20,000 bases of DNA from Zelonia costaricensis. Taxonomy: Eukaryota; Euglenozoa; Kinetoplastea; Trypanosomatida; Trypanosomatidae. The position numbers were made by a program, and so were the translations under genes. Shown here one piece after another: positions 1 through 8,852 of the stretch. The DNA is taken from contig JASAOO010003414.1 of NCBI GenBank assembly GCA_030849075.1, positions 1-20,000 on the forward strand, read 5' to 3'. Each line of letters opens with the position of its first letter. Within the stretch, counting starts at the first letter, position 1. The notes beneath the pieces are model-generated. The model saw nothing but the letters and a program-made list of their open reading frames with translations, ran no database searches and was not told where the DNA came from.

Positions 1-40
1 GCCCTCCCTTGCCTCTCCTCAGTGCACCAGATGCACGTGC

Positions 41-58
41 GTGTGTGTGTGTGTGTGT
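41..58. repeat. (GT)9 microsatellite
   Basis: Nine uninterrupted GT units on the + strand near the left window edge. Such runs are common in Leishmania spacers and are length-variable between strains. Confidence 0.9.
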
Positions 59-469
59 TTGTGTCTTCTTGGCGTGCGCTGATCCAACGAACACACGAAA
101 ACGCAACACGCTGAGGGCATTCAAAAAAAAAAAAACGAAGCAAAGTTCATATTCTCTCACCACTATCTTTCCTCCCTTGGCGCGTGCCCTTGTTTGTGTG
201 TCTCTGCTTGACGCTTCGTGGTGCCGTGTGACGCCTCCCCCGGTCCCCCCCTCTCACTCTCTCTTTCCCCTTTATGGATGCTTCTGCGTTGTCGCGTCGC
301 CGTGCCTTCTCCGCCCGCCCCGCCCCCCCTCTCCCACCTCCTGTTCCTTCTTCTACAAGTGTACTCTCTTCCTTTAGCTATCTATGAGTACAAGCTTCCC
401 TCTCTACGCGACAGGGAACCTCGACGTGCGCAACGGAGGGCAGAGGTGAAACAGAGGAGAGGAGGAGGT

Positions 470-480
470 GGGGGGGGGGG
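470..480. repeat. G11 homopolymer in a GGA/GGT-rich stretch
   Basis: Eleven G in a row, preceded by GAGGAGAGGAGGAGG and followed by CGGTGGTGG. The whole purine block (about 453-490) stands out from the pyrimidine-rich surroundings and could form G-quadruplex structure in the transcript. Homopolymer length may also be an assembly uncertainty. Confidence 0.8.
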
Positions 481-1096
481 CGGTGGTGGAGTGTACACGG
501 CCTTGCCGCGGTGCACTGCCGACTCCTTGATCGCACGCGGCTGCTTCTTTGGGGGATTCTCTTCCTGCCTTTCTTCTTTCCGGCGCCCTTCCCCCTCCCC
601 TCGATGCATCACCGCCTCGAGCACATCTGTGAGGAATGGCGTCAGCCGCTCGATGCTCTGCACGCGGTTGCTCAGCTGAGTCGCGTACCTCCTCCGTGCT
701 CTCCAGCTCGACCTCAAGTTCTTTGGCTCCGCGTGCTTGCGTGGTTGACTGGCTTGAGAGGACCTCGTGTTGTTACTTCATACACACACACACATACACC
801 GCTACGGCGTAGCCACGTCTGGCACTGCGTGATATCACACTGAGAGAGAAGAAAGCGAGCCACAACTCCACTGGCGCTGCTGTCGTTTTTCTTTCTCGAT
901 GGCGTGTGTGTATGTGTGTAGCGGCTGTTGTCTTCTCCAAGTCTCCCCATCCAGCCAGCGCTGGTGTGCACCGCGCGGCAGATGTGGCGAGCCGAGAGGA
1001 GAGGCCTGTCGCGCGAGCTCCGCCGTGAAGGCCGCTCCTACACGCTGGTCTACCTCCCTCTCGCACTGCTGTACTCTCTCCCTCCCTCTAATGACC

Positions 1097-1144
1097 CACA
1101 CACATTACACACACACACACATTACACACACACACACACACACA
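1097..1144. repeat. Interrupted (CA)n array upstream of the 64-residue gene
   Basis: Three CA blocks separated by two short ATT interruptions. The array ends about 120 bases before the ATG at 1266. Similar CA arrays precede most of the other genes in this window. Confidence 0.9.
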
Positions 1145-1183
1145 GATCTTTCTATCCCCTGCAAAGCAGCCTTCGTACACGCG

Positions 1184-1253
1184 CCTCTCCCCCTCATCCC
1201 GCTCTTCTCTTTCACCCGTGCCTCCTCACACACCGCCACCCCGCGTCTACCAG
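1184..1253 (+). promoter_or_regulatory. Candidate trans-splice acceptor for the gene at 1266
   Basis: A C/T-rich tract runs through about 1184-1250 and is followed by CCAG with the AG at 1252-1253. Joining the spliced leader here would leave a 12-base native 5' UTR and make 1266 the first ATG. An AG near 1168 is an alternative. The choice is inferred from the usual polypyrimidine-then-AG rule and not proven. Confidence 0.5.
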
Positions 1254-1265
1254 AACACTCGCACC

Positions 1266-1460
1266 ATGTCCAGCCAGCAGGCGAGCAACGAGGCGGCGGC
1301 CGAGGCGATGCGCCGCGCCGACAACGCTGAGGCCCCGGAGTACGCGACCGAGGCGCCGAGCAGTGCGCAGCAGCAGCACCAGCAGCAGGTGAACGAAGAC
1401 GCCGCGGAGGCGATGCGCAAGGCAGACAACGCATATGACGAGAAGGGCGACGAGCTGTAA
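1266..1460 (+). CDS. Small hydrophilic protein with a duplicated 14-residue motif (64 aa, unknown function)
   Basis: I do not recognise this family. The ATG at 1266 is the first in its frame and follows a plausible splice acceptor; the stop is TAA. Codon use is strongly GC-ending like the large genes here, which is the main reason to believe it. Residues 8-21 and 43-56 are two copies of one motif, N-E-x-A-A-E-A-M-R-(R/K)-A-D-N-A, identical at 12 of 14 positions and offset by 35 residues. A Gln/His stretch (QQQHQQQ, residues 35-41) lies between them. There is no signal peptide, membrane segment or cysteine. The composition is Ala, Glu, Gln and Asn, and each motif could form a short charged amphipathic helix. 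The protein ends in GDEL, which resembles an ER-retrieval signal, but without a signal peptide this is probably chance. The internal duplication suggests a repeat protein or a peptide-scale binding module. Confidence 0.78.
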   Translation: MSSQQASNEAAAEAMRRADNAEAPEYATEAPSSAQQQHQQQVNEDAAEAMRKADNAYDEKGDEL

Positions 1461-1603
1461 GCGTGCGAGAGGGCGCGCGCACGGCGGCCAGCGTGCGCAC
1501 CCTCGCACCCCTCTTCTCCCCTGTGCCGCCCCACATGAATCATGAAAGAGCGGTGCGTGTCGGTGTGTGAGTGGAGAGGTTGAAGCGAAGGAATGGGAGG
1601 CGA

Positions 1604-1633
1604 GGGGGGGGGTGGGTGGGTGGGTGGGTGGGG
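1604..1633 (+). repeat. (GGGT)n tract, predicted G-quadruplex
   Basis: Nine G, then four T-separated GGG blocks, then T and GGGG, all on the + (transcribed) strand. Single-T loops between GGG blocks are the textbook arrangement for a very stable parallel quadruplex. It lies about 145 bases after the stop of the 64-residue gene, so it would be in that gene's 3' UTR or in the processed spacer. Confidence 0.85.
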
Positions 1634-2277
1634 AGAGAAGGGAGGGAGGCGGCGGCGATGCGCGGAGACGCGTGTGTGCCACGTCATGACGCGCTGTCAT
1701 TGCTCTCAGCCCCCCCCCCCCCCTTCCTTCCCCTCCCCCCTCCTCCACCTCAGCCAGCTACACCTCCGCCGCGTTCACTCGCGCTGCCGCTTCGCTCGTA
1801 CTTGTTGTCACCATCTGCCTCCGTTGTGTCCCTTACTTCCTTCCCCCCTTCGTCCACGCATGGGCTTCCCCCCCTCCCCCCGCCCTCCCGCCTCCTTCTC
1901 TCCTCCCCGTCGCTCACATGTGAGCGCTGCGCACATTTTCTCCTTTGCGATCTCTCTCTCTCTCGCGTTGACGTGCTGTGACTGCCTGCTTGCCTCCGCC
2001 CGTGCCGACACCGCGTCCACCTTTCACCCGCCCCACTCGCTGTCTTCTTCTTCCTGCGTCTCCTCGCGCATCGGCGCCGCCTGCGAGCCGCTCCCTGAGC
2101 CACGAAGGGGGGCGCGACGTGCTTGCCGACTCTGTCAGCCACCCGGTGGTGCGGCTTAACCCGCTTTCGTCGCCTGCTGACGCACCCCCGTGGCATCAAG
2201 CAGAACACCGTCTTGCTTGACTCTCTTCTCCTCTATTTACGCCTCCTACCGCCAGACACTGCCTCCCGCATGTGCTG

Positions 2278-2290
2278 TTTTTTTTTTTTT
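2278..2290. repeat. T13 homopolymer
   Basis: Thirteen T on the + strand at the end of a C/T-rich stretch. It could act as part of a polypyrimidine signal. It is followed by mixed sequence and a CA array at 2356. Confidence 0.85.
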
Positions 2291-2355
2291 ATCCGCCGGC
2301 AGAGGACATGGAGAAGCTAGGTGATGTAGCTTGCCCGCGTATACACATCCACCCC

Positions 2356-2382
<27 letters not shown>
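2356..2382. repeat. (CA)n microsatellite
   Basis: About 13 CA units preceded by CCCC. It is a simple repeat in the spacer before the RING-H2 gene. Confidence 0.9.
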
Positions 2383-2386
<4 letters not shown>

Positions 2387-2998
2387 TGGACTCTCACTCC
2401 TGTCTCCTCGACCTCTGCACTCTCTGGCAGGCCGCTTGTGTGAGGAGGTTTCTAGTGGGCCGCGGTCCGCAACACTGCGCCTGCCACGCAGAACGACGCC
2501 GTATATGTACACGGGAAACCGAAGAAAGTGGAGAACAAGACTCACGGGTACACGTGCAGTAGCAGGGTGTAGGGGTACAGAGCTGCCTGAAGCCATCTCC
2601 GTGTGCAGTTTGGGTGTGCGAGAGACACGGCGATGATGGCGATAGTGGCAGGCGTGCGATGGCGCTACGCGATGCGATGAGGCGAGAGCGACATGAATCC
2701 GCTGCATTTGGTGTTGTTGCCTCCCAGTGGCGACTGTGCGCCTCTCGAGGCCCGCTCAGGGTGCGTCACCTCTCGCTGTCACCCTCGCGCTCGGTATGTG
2801 GCACATCAACCTCCCTCTCTGCCGCGTATCCTTCCGACCTCCCCTCCTTCCCTCCCCACCTTCGTCGTGGTGTGCTCTCTTGCAACATGGGTGCACATGC
2901 CCACGCAGAGAGTGTCGCTGATCGATTCCCGGGCCTGCCGCGTGTCTCTATCAACCCTACACGCACCACGCACACTTCAGTTGCCCGCTGCGCTCAGG

Positions 2999-3033
2999 AC
3001 ACACACACAAACACACACACACACACACACACA
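2999..3033. repeat. (CA)n microsatellite upstream of the RING-H2 gene
   Basis: About 17 CA units with one AA interruption. It ends about 140 bases before the ATG at 3175. Confidence 0.9.
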
Positions 3034-3045
3034 TACAACTTGTAG

Positions 3046-3090
3046 CTCCAGCTCGTCTCTGGGTCTTCGCCATCGCCCCCACTCACACAG
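3046..3090 (+). promoter_or_regulatory. Candidate trans-splice acceptor for the RING-H2 gene
   Basis: A modest C/T-rich stretch ends in CACACAG with the AG at 3089-3090, which would give an 84-base native 5' UTR with no upstream ATG before 3175. A stronger C/T tract lies at about 2808-2885, but splicing there would put ATGs near 2887 and 2896 upstream of the gene. The nearer site is therefore preferred. Confidence 0.4.
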
Positions 3091-3174
3091 AGAGAGCCTC
3101 GTATTCGCTGCGTCACTGAAGCGGGCAGCTCGCGGAACCTCACACCCTCAGCCACCCCCACGAGTACTAAATAC

Positions 3175-3522
3175 ATGTCGGCTGGGCTCGCCACCACGGC
3201 GGCGGCCGCCAGCACCGCGCAGATGCCAGCGGCCGGGAAGCCGCTCTTCGTCGTGGAAGAGTTCTACCCTGTTTACTTCTCCGCGTGGGAGCGGGAGACG
3301 GGACTGTGCAGCATCTGCTGCAACCAGGTCGAGGGGCCGTGCGTGGTGTGCCAGAGCAACGCGGAGGCGACGTCGGCCGAGTGCAGCATCACGTGGGGCG
3401 AGTGCGGACACGCCTTCCACACGCACTGCATCGAGAAGTGGCTCAAAACACGGCCGGTGTGCCCCCTCGACAACAAGGAGTGGAAGGACCGCTCCGACTG
3501 GAACACGTCCGCAGCGGTCTGA
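3175..3522 (+). CDS. RBX1: RBX1-type RING-H2 protein, cullin-RING ubiquitin ligase subunit (115 aa)
   Basis: RBX1/ROC1 docks on cullins and recruits the ubiquitin-loaded E2 in SCF-type ligases, in cytosol and nucleus. An Ala-rich N-terminus (residues 1-22) is followed by the cullin-binding strand segment (about 24-38) and the RING-H2 domain (about 45-103). Zinc ligands are readable at C45, C48, C56, C59, C70, C77, H79, H82, C85, C96 and D99. The aspartate at D99 in PLDN and the WLKTR helix (89-93) point to RBX1 rather than APC11, and the following N100 sits at the RBX1 linchpin position. The E2-contact pair corresponds to I47 and W89. Length is close to human RBX1 (108 residues). By my alignment the loop between C59 and C70 is one residue shorter than in human RBX1, and C49 replaces the Arg after the second zinc cysteine. 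M17 is an alternative start; 3175 is chosen as the first ATG after the likely splice site. Confidence 0.93.
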   Translation: MSAGLATTAAAASTAQMPAAGKPLFVVEEFYPVYFSAWERETGLCSICCNQVEGPCVVCQSNAEATSAECSITWGECGHAFHTHCIEKWLKTRPVCPLDNKEWKDRSDWNTSAAV

Positions 3523-4187
3523 GAGAGGGGGCAAGCGCGGAGGCAAAGTGAGAAGAGGGACGCGCCCCGAAGGATGTGCCGCGCGACAGCACCTTCTCGC
3601 GAAGCATCTCGCTTCTCTCTCTCTCGCTTCGTTTGTCTTTGCACCTAATCTTGGTCGCTGCTGCGCGACGACACTATTTCCTGGCTGCTGCTGCCCACAC
3701 GCATGCCCACACGCACACACGCGCTTGCTCTGGGCAGAGAACACACAGGGGCTCACGTGTCCACCACGCAGGTAGACACGCGCGAGTTGCCTGCATCCCT
3801 TCGTCGATGAGACTACGAAAAACGAAGAAATCAACAGCATCAACGGAGAGGCAGCAGGGAAGAGGAAGAAAAGCCGGAGATGTCGTGCGGCGCGGTGCGG
3901 TCTCCACACGAACGCGGGGCGGGAGGTTGGGGGGGAGGGGGCGAAGCGGGACAAGGCCTCCATTCCCCTTCCTTGCCTGCCCCGTCTCACCACTCCCCCT
4001 CCCCGTGCTGACAACTTCCCTTTTCGTCTAGTGTCTGCTTCAATGTGAGAGCGTGCGCCATGAAGTCGTCTGACACCGCCACGTCTCTACGCGCTCCGCC
4101 TTCACGTGGACGCTGAAGACCGCCATCCGGTTGTCCTTTGCCTTCGACTCTCTTCGACTTCCGCCCTCGTCCTGCGTCCGTATTCGC

Positions 4188-4208
4188 CACACACACACAC
4201 ACACACAA
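4188..4208. repeat. (CA)n microsatellite
   Basis: About ten CA units in the spacer before the FAX/metaxin-like gene. Confidence 0.88.
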
Positions 4209-4334
4209 CGGTGTCACACGTTCGTCCCCCACCCCCTCATGCCGCCCGCTCCCACGGCCGGCACAGCGCTGCACGAACACGGCCGCACCAACACAAACAC
4301 CAAAGGAAAAGACCTGAAACCTAATCCGCGCACG

Positions 4335-4372
4335 CCCCCCTTCCTGCCCCCCCCTTCTCTCCTTCTCCCCAG
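4335..4372 (+). promoter_or_regulatory. Trans-splice acceptor for the FAX/metaxin-like gene at 4487
   Basis: A nearly pure C/T tract (4335-4370) is followed at once by AG at 4371-4372. This is the cleanest acceptor in the window. The predicted native 5' UTR is 114 bases, contains a CA array, and has no ATG before 4487, which fixes the start of the gene. Confidence 0.7.
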
Positions 4373-4439
4373 ATTCGAAGTGTCTTGGAGGCTGCACACC
4401 GCAAACAACCGTGCGCACTACCACGAACATCACTGGCGG

Positions 4440-4469
4440 ACACACATACACACACACACACACACACAC
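4440..4469. repeat. (CA)n microsatellite in the predicted 5' UTR
   Basis: About 15 CA units with one TA interruption, ending 17 bases before the ATG at 4487. If the acceptor at 4372 is right, the array is part of the mature mRNA. Confidence 0.9.
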
Positions 4470-4486
4470 GTATAGCCTCTCCACAA

Positions 4487-5794
4487 ATGGGGCACTTTGG
4501 GCACGCGTTTAGTCGCGTGAGGGAGTCCGCTCGCAGCGCCGCGGAGAGTGTGCGCCGGCACGTTTTCCCGAACAATGAGGAGGAGAGCGCCAAGACGGTG
4601 GAGCGGGCCCGCCTGCACCTAACACCGACGCAGCGGCGCGTGGCGGCGGGTGCCGCTACAGTGGCCGGTGCTGTTGTGGTGTACTTTACGGTTTCGCGCC
4701 TCGTCACGCTGCTGGAGCGGCGGCGGCGGCGGCGTCTCCTGCGCGAGTGCGACGAGAATGAAAACGAGCTCGTGCTCTTCATCCTGCCGCGCTCCCCGTG
4801 GGCGCCAAGCCTGTCGCCGCTGGGCACTCGCTACGAGGCGATTTTCCGCGCCAACGGCATCCCGTACCGCGCCATCGAGACGATCGATCCCTACGGCGCC
4901 CCGAACGGGGAGCTGCCGTTCATCGTGTACAAGCGGCAGCGCGTCGACACTGCGGCGAAGATGATGGAGTTCGTGACGAGCGAGTTCAACCTGCCCACCG
5001 ACGTGGAGCTGCAGCGGGACGAGCGCGCGGTTGGGGCGGCGCTGCGCCGCACGCTGCAGTACAGCATGGAGCGCTTCCTCTACCGCATCGCATTCATTGA
5101 CCACCCCGAGCTCGCGGTGGCGCAGATCACGCGCGCGCTGCACATCTCGCGGCTGCGGGCGCGCCTTGCCGTGGGCAGCTACGCCACGACGCTGCAGGAG
5201 CGGCTGTCCATGACGGCGTACGGGGCGCTGGTGAAGGAGCAGTACGAGAACGAGTTCCTGCAGGACTGCGAGGCGGTCGAGGCGCAAATCGGCACGAAGA
5301 AGTTTCTGTTCAACGACACTACGATTACCACCTACGACTGCGCCGTGTACTCGCTGCTCGTCCCGTTCGCGTACATGGGCAAGTATACCGCGCTGAGCCC
5401 GGCGTACTCGGCTGTGGCGGACAGTGAGGTGCTGATGGGCTACATCGCCCGGATCTCGAAGGAGCTCTTCGCGGATGTCTGTTCGGGGTTCGATGTGGTC
5501 GACATCAGCGCAGCTGCCACGCCAGCCGCATCGAACGCCGCGGAGGAAGAGGAAGACGGAAATGAAGCCGCGGGGGAAGCGGAGCGCGCGGAAGTTGAAG
5601 ACTCGGAGACCAAGAGTGCGGATGCCGCAGCGGCAGACGGACCTCAAGCTCCTTCTCCAGCCCCATCGCCGGCCCCACCGCCGGCCCCATCGCCGGCCCC
5701 CGCAGAGGCCTCACCACCAGCGGCGCAACAGGGGAAGGGTGCCGCCCGCGCACCGGCCCGCAAGCAGACCAAGCGTGCCGGCTCCACGAAGTGA
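4487..5794 (+). CDS. FAX/metaxin-like GST-fold protein with N-terminal membrane anchor (435 aa)
   Basis: Residues 1-50 are hydrophilic. About 52-75 is a single membrane segment, followed by an Arg-rich block (78-83). About 95-165 is a thioredoxin-like GST N-domain of the FAX/metaxin type: the S-P-x5-E-x8-P-Y signature is at S110 to Y127 and the conserved cis-proline is P144 in ELPF. About 178-330 is the all-helical GST C-domain, with the fold-capping Asp in YDCAVY (D284). The rest is disordered: an acidic patch (354-375), a Pro-Ala-Ser repeat (387-412) and a basic end. Metaxins act in mitochondrial outer-membrane biogenesis; FAX-type proteins are less understood. An outer-membrane or ER anchor with the GST part facing the cytosol is inferred from the anchor and Arg cluster. 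I see no catalytic Cys or Ser in the usual GST position, so enzyme activity is uncertain. 4487 is the first ATG after the acceptor. The larger gene at 9241 looks paralogous. Confidence 0.78.
   Translation: MGHFGHAFSRVRESARSAAESVRRHVFPNNEEESAKTVERARLHLTPTQRRVAAGAATVAGAVVVYFTVSRLVTLLERRRRRRLLRECDENENELVLFILPRSPWAPSLSPLGTRYEAIFRANGIPYRAIETIDPYGAPNGELPFIVYKRQRVDTAAKMMEFVTSEFNLPTDVELQRDERAVGAALRRTLQYSMERFLYRIAFIDHPELAVAQITRALHISRLRARLAVGSYATTLQERLSMTAYGALVKEQYENEFLQDCEAVEAQIGTKKFLFNDTTITTYDCAVYSLLVPFAYMGKYTALSPAYSAVADSEVLMGYIARISKELFADVCSGFDVVDISAAATPAASNAAEEEEDGNEAAGEAERAEVEDSETKSADAAAADGPQAPSPAPSPAPPPAPSPAPAEASPPAAQQGKGAARAPARKQTKRAGSTK
5660..5695 (+). repeat. Three 12-bp tandem units encoding Pro-Ala-Pro-Ser/Pro
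   Basis: Three consecutive 12-base units of the form GCCCCAYCGCCG encode the PAPS/PAPP stretch in the C-terminal tail of the FAX/metaxin-like protein. Copy number is likely to vary between strains. Confidence 0.8.
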
Positions 5795-6104
5795 GCCGAC
5801 ATGGGTGTACGCAGCGCTCACTGGATCTGGCGGACGTGCGCAGAGTGCGTAGGGTGCGACGCGGCTGGACAAGTCGTGGTCACGGAGTCGGTAGACGGGC
5901 GTCAACAAGGGGGATGCCAAGAGAGGGATGCTGTGTGTGTGCGGGTGGCTCTTCTCGTTGGGGATTCTGCGCCCCCTGCTATTGCGCGTGGTTTCGTCCA
6001 TGACATAGAGTGACCTTCTCCCCCCCCCCCTTGTCCGACTGCTTGAGGGCCGGGCTTGTGTGCTTGCATGCTCCCTGCACCTCCCCCGGCCCGCTCTCCC
6101 TTTC

Positions 6105-6118
6105 TTTTTTTTTTTTTT
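6105..6118. repeat. T14 homopolymer
   Basis: Fourteen T following a C/T-rich stretch in the long spacer. It is a possible polypyrimidine signal. Confidence 0.85.
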
Positions 6119-6446
6119 GCTGCCTCACACGTGCTTGTGCGTTTCGCGGCCGCGTTGGCACACGACGGCCGCAGCTGCCGTCGCGTGCCGCACCGCCTCC
6201 CTCACCCCTCTCCGTGATCCTTCTGCTCTGCCGCTCTTCCTGCCCCCCCCCCTCCCCCCCGTATCTGCCCTCTGCTGTTTCACGTACGCAGCTCGATACG
6301 GTGATGGCGTCCTTCTTCTCGTCACCGTGTGGCACCCTGGACAGTGAAGCCCTCCCCCCCTTCTCCTCCGCGTATTGAGCCACTCGTGCTGCCGTGCTGG
6401 TGCGTGTGTCTGTGATTTGTGCTTTGTGCTTGCGTGTCACCATTGG

Positions 6447-6481
6447 CCCCCCCCCACACACACACACACACACACACACAC
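6447..6481. repeat. C9 run followed by (CA)n microsatellite
   Basis: Nine C lead directly into about 13 CA units. It is a simple repeat in the long spacer, far from either gene. Confidence 0.88.
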
Positions 6482-6578
6482 GGTCGCATCTTCGTGGACC
6501 ATGTTCGAGTGCGTCGATGCTTGCGCCGTCTCGTTGGTCCATTTCTTTTCGATTTCTCGTAGCCCACACAGCTGTGTC

Positions 6579-6596
6579 GTTGTTGTTGTTGTTGTT
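6579..6596. repeat. (GTT)6 trinucleotide repeat
   Basis: Six perfect GTT units in the long spacer. It is the only trinucleotide microsatellite I saw outside coding sequence in this window. Confidence 0.85.
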
Positions 6597-8852
6597 GCCT
6601 GACACGCACTGCTTCACCGTTTCTGTTTCTTCTCTCTCTCTCTGTATAGTCGGTACAGCGCGGCTGCTGGGTTCTTCGCTCTCCCCTGTTTGCGCACCCC
6701 CTCCCTTCTCCCCTGTTGCACCCCTGGCGCTTGCGTTCCTGTCTCGCCGCTCCTCGTCTCCTACTTTCCTCTCGTCACCGCACGTACACACAGCCACACA
6801 CACACAGACACAAAAAGCACAGGCACGGCATGCGGCAAAACTCTCGTGTGGGGGTGTGCGTGTGTGTGCATGTCGCCGTGTCGCCTACCCCCCTTCCCGT
6901 TTCGTAGGCATGAGCACGCGCACCGATGCTTGCCCATGCAGGCAGCTAGGTGAGTTGCACACACGTGGCGTACCGCATATCGGGCATGTCTTTGCCCTTA
7001 GTCGGTTGCTCCCTTTGAAGCGCACAAACATCTTGAGTGCAGTCGCTGCGTTTGTGCGTGCAAGTGATGTTGCTGTTGGCGGATCTTGTGAAGCGTGGAC
7101 GTTGTGGGGGGGGGTTGCCGGAAGACCTATGCACAGTGTTTTGTGTGCCTGCGTGTGTGTGTCTGTGTCTTGGAGTGGGGTGGTAGGGTGCACTTACCGG
7201 TGTGCACCGAGCCTCGATCTTTCTCACGATCGATAGCTTAAGCGTCCGCCGGTGTGTTAGATGCCTAGCGTGGGGACTCGGCTCTCTTCTCCATTCACCC
7301 CCCTTCTTCCTCTTCTCATGCGCCGATCAGCAGAGTGCACAGCAAGCCCCCCCCTCCCCCAACAGTAATTCTCAAGCTGAGTGGAGTGGCATCGGTCACC
7401 TCGACAAAGAGGCTCAGTTCGATGTCGGCAACATCGAGGGAGACGCAAAGCTACAACACGGGTGAGGAGAGGACTCTCATCTCAAGTAGCCACGACGGGA
7501 AGAGGCCATGGTGGGCATCTTGAAGTTATGGAGTGCCACTCCCCGTGGCCGCCTTGGTCTGTGCGGCGTGTCTCTCTCTATCCTCACTGACGCATCACGA
7601 TGCTCAAGGGGCCGCCCTTGCGCCCCCTGCATTCTACGCAGTCTGCGCTTCATCAACCTTGAGGCGGCATCACCTTGCACTTCTACTGGATCTTGTTTCT
7701 CTTCTTCTTCTCCTGCGCATCCACAACTCACCGCATCGCTCGTCGGACCCACTCACGCACGCGCGCTGTCTCCGCCACGCTGGACGAGGCACACAACAGC
7801 AATACACACGCAAACACACGTACACGCAATTAGGCGTCCCTTGCGGTGCTCCTCACTCTCTCGCTTGCTCGCCCACCTACGCAAGCTTCTTCTTCTCGTG
7901 CGCCATCTCCTTCCTCCCCCTGTATGTGTGTGTGTGTGCGTGTACGTGCGCCAACTGCACGTGAGCAGAGAAGGGCTGGGTCACCTCTAACCACTTCTTT
8001 CAGCACTTCCCCTCACTGCTTCCTTCATACCCAGACACAAAAACGAAGATCGAGCACGGAACGTCCCACATCAGCACGACCTGCAGTGGAATCATTCGAC
8101 GCCGTTGACTTTCTTTTCTTTCTCTCCCTTTTCTTCGCCTCTCTGCTTCTCCCACCACTGCCGTCGCCAGCTTTGCGACAGCACGGCGCGGGTCTGGTGT
8201 GGCCTGTCCGCCGTCAGCCAAGTTGCTCTCACTTTCTCGTTCTCTCTCCCTCCCTCTAGTCCCCCCGTTTTTAGTACTAGCAGCGCATCTCGCACACCCC
8301 TCGTCCCCACACTCGCCACGACCCACTCCTTGGCTTGACGGTCTGTTCTCACCTCCTCTGACCATTCGACTTCTCCGACACCATTTGCTTGCTTTCTTTA
8401 GGGTCCCCGGAGTGCACGTTGTCTGCCGCACTTCGACTCTGCCTCTCCTCTCCCGGTAGTAGCCACACCTCCGCCTTCTCGTGTGCGTGATAGCGTGTGT
8501 GTGTGTGAAGTGGCGTCGCTGCTTTCCCCCCTCTCCCCCTTTCTTCTTTCTCTATTTGTGCCGCTCTCTTGCTTGTATCTTTGCTGTCTCCTTTCGTTGG
8601 GTTAGACCCTGAGTACTGTCGCTCTCCCTTCCCTCCCCTCCCTCGCGGGTCTGAACTCCCGTGACTTGCTTCCACTCACCTGCGCCCGCACCTGTGCGTG
8701 TGCGTGTTTGTGTGTCGGTCGGTCTGTGTAAGTCCAGCATCCGTCAGTCTACGCGCCTCCACCGCCATCAAAAAAAAAACCAAAGAACAAAGGATATAAA
8801 GCACCACTGTTGCGTCGTACACGCGTACCCACACTGCGCTCACGTCACTTGC

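Larger units (their letters stand above)
1..1265. other. Intergenic spacer, no confident gene
   Basis: This stretch is pyrimidine-rich and full of simple repeats: a GT run at 41-58, 13 A at 123-135, 11 G at 470-480 and a long CA array at 1097-1144. I see no open frame with Leishmania-like codon use that starts at ATG on the + strand. It probably carries the 3' UTR of a gene left of the window and the 5' flank of the gene at 1266. A short minus-strand segment around 600-725 has coding-like codon use and is treated as a finding, not as a gene. Confidence 0.7.
1461..3174. other. Intergenic spacer with a G-quadruplex-prone tract, T/C runs and CA arrays
   Basis: It contains the 3' UTR of the small gene and the 5' flank of the RING-H2 gene. 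Visible elements are a (GGGT)n tract at 1604-1633, 14 C at 1710-1723, long C/T tracts through about 1725-2100, 13 T at 2278-2290, and CA arrays at 2356-2382 and 2999-3033. From about 2440 to 2800 the sequence changes to a mixed composition without simple repeats. I see no ATG-initiated frame with convincing codon use. Confidence 0.65.
3523..4486. other. Intergenic spacer between RBX1 and the first FAX/metaxin-like gene
   Basis: Just after the RBX1 stop there is a purine-rich stretch (about 3521-3570), then C/T-rich sequence. CA-type repeats occur at about 3695-3722, 4188-4208 and 4440-4469. No frame here has convincing codon use. The last 150 bases hold the splice signal and 5' UTR of the next gene. 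Confidence 0.65.

Noticed and set aside
4385..4486. A 34-codon upstream extension of the FAX/metaxin-like gene starting at 4385
   Set aside because: It would start at TTG and translate the CA array as Thr-His repeats. The first ATG after the strong acceptor is 4487.
4619..5647. A 342-codon minus-strand open frame across the first FAX/metaxin-like gene
   Set aside because: Antisense shadow of a gene with a recognisable fold on the + strand.
5801..6013. A 70-codon ATG frame just after the stop of the first FAX/metaxin-like gene
   Set aside because: Codon use lacks the GC-ending bias, there is no splice acceptor before it, and the product resembles nothing I know. It is most likely 3' UTR.
6394..7236. 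A 280-codon frame in the long spacer
   Set aside because: It does not begin a recognisable protein; it is made of translated CA and C/T repeats (His-Thr and Ser-Leu-Pro runs) with no codon bias.
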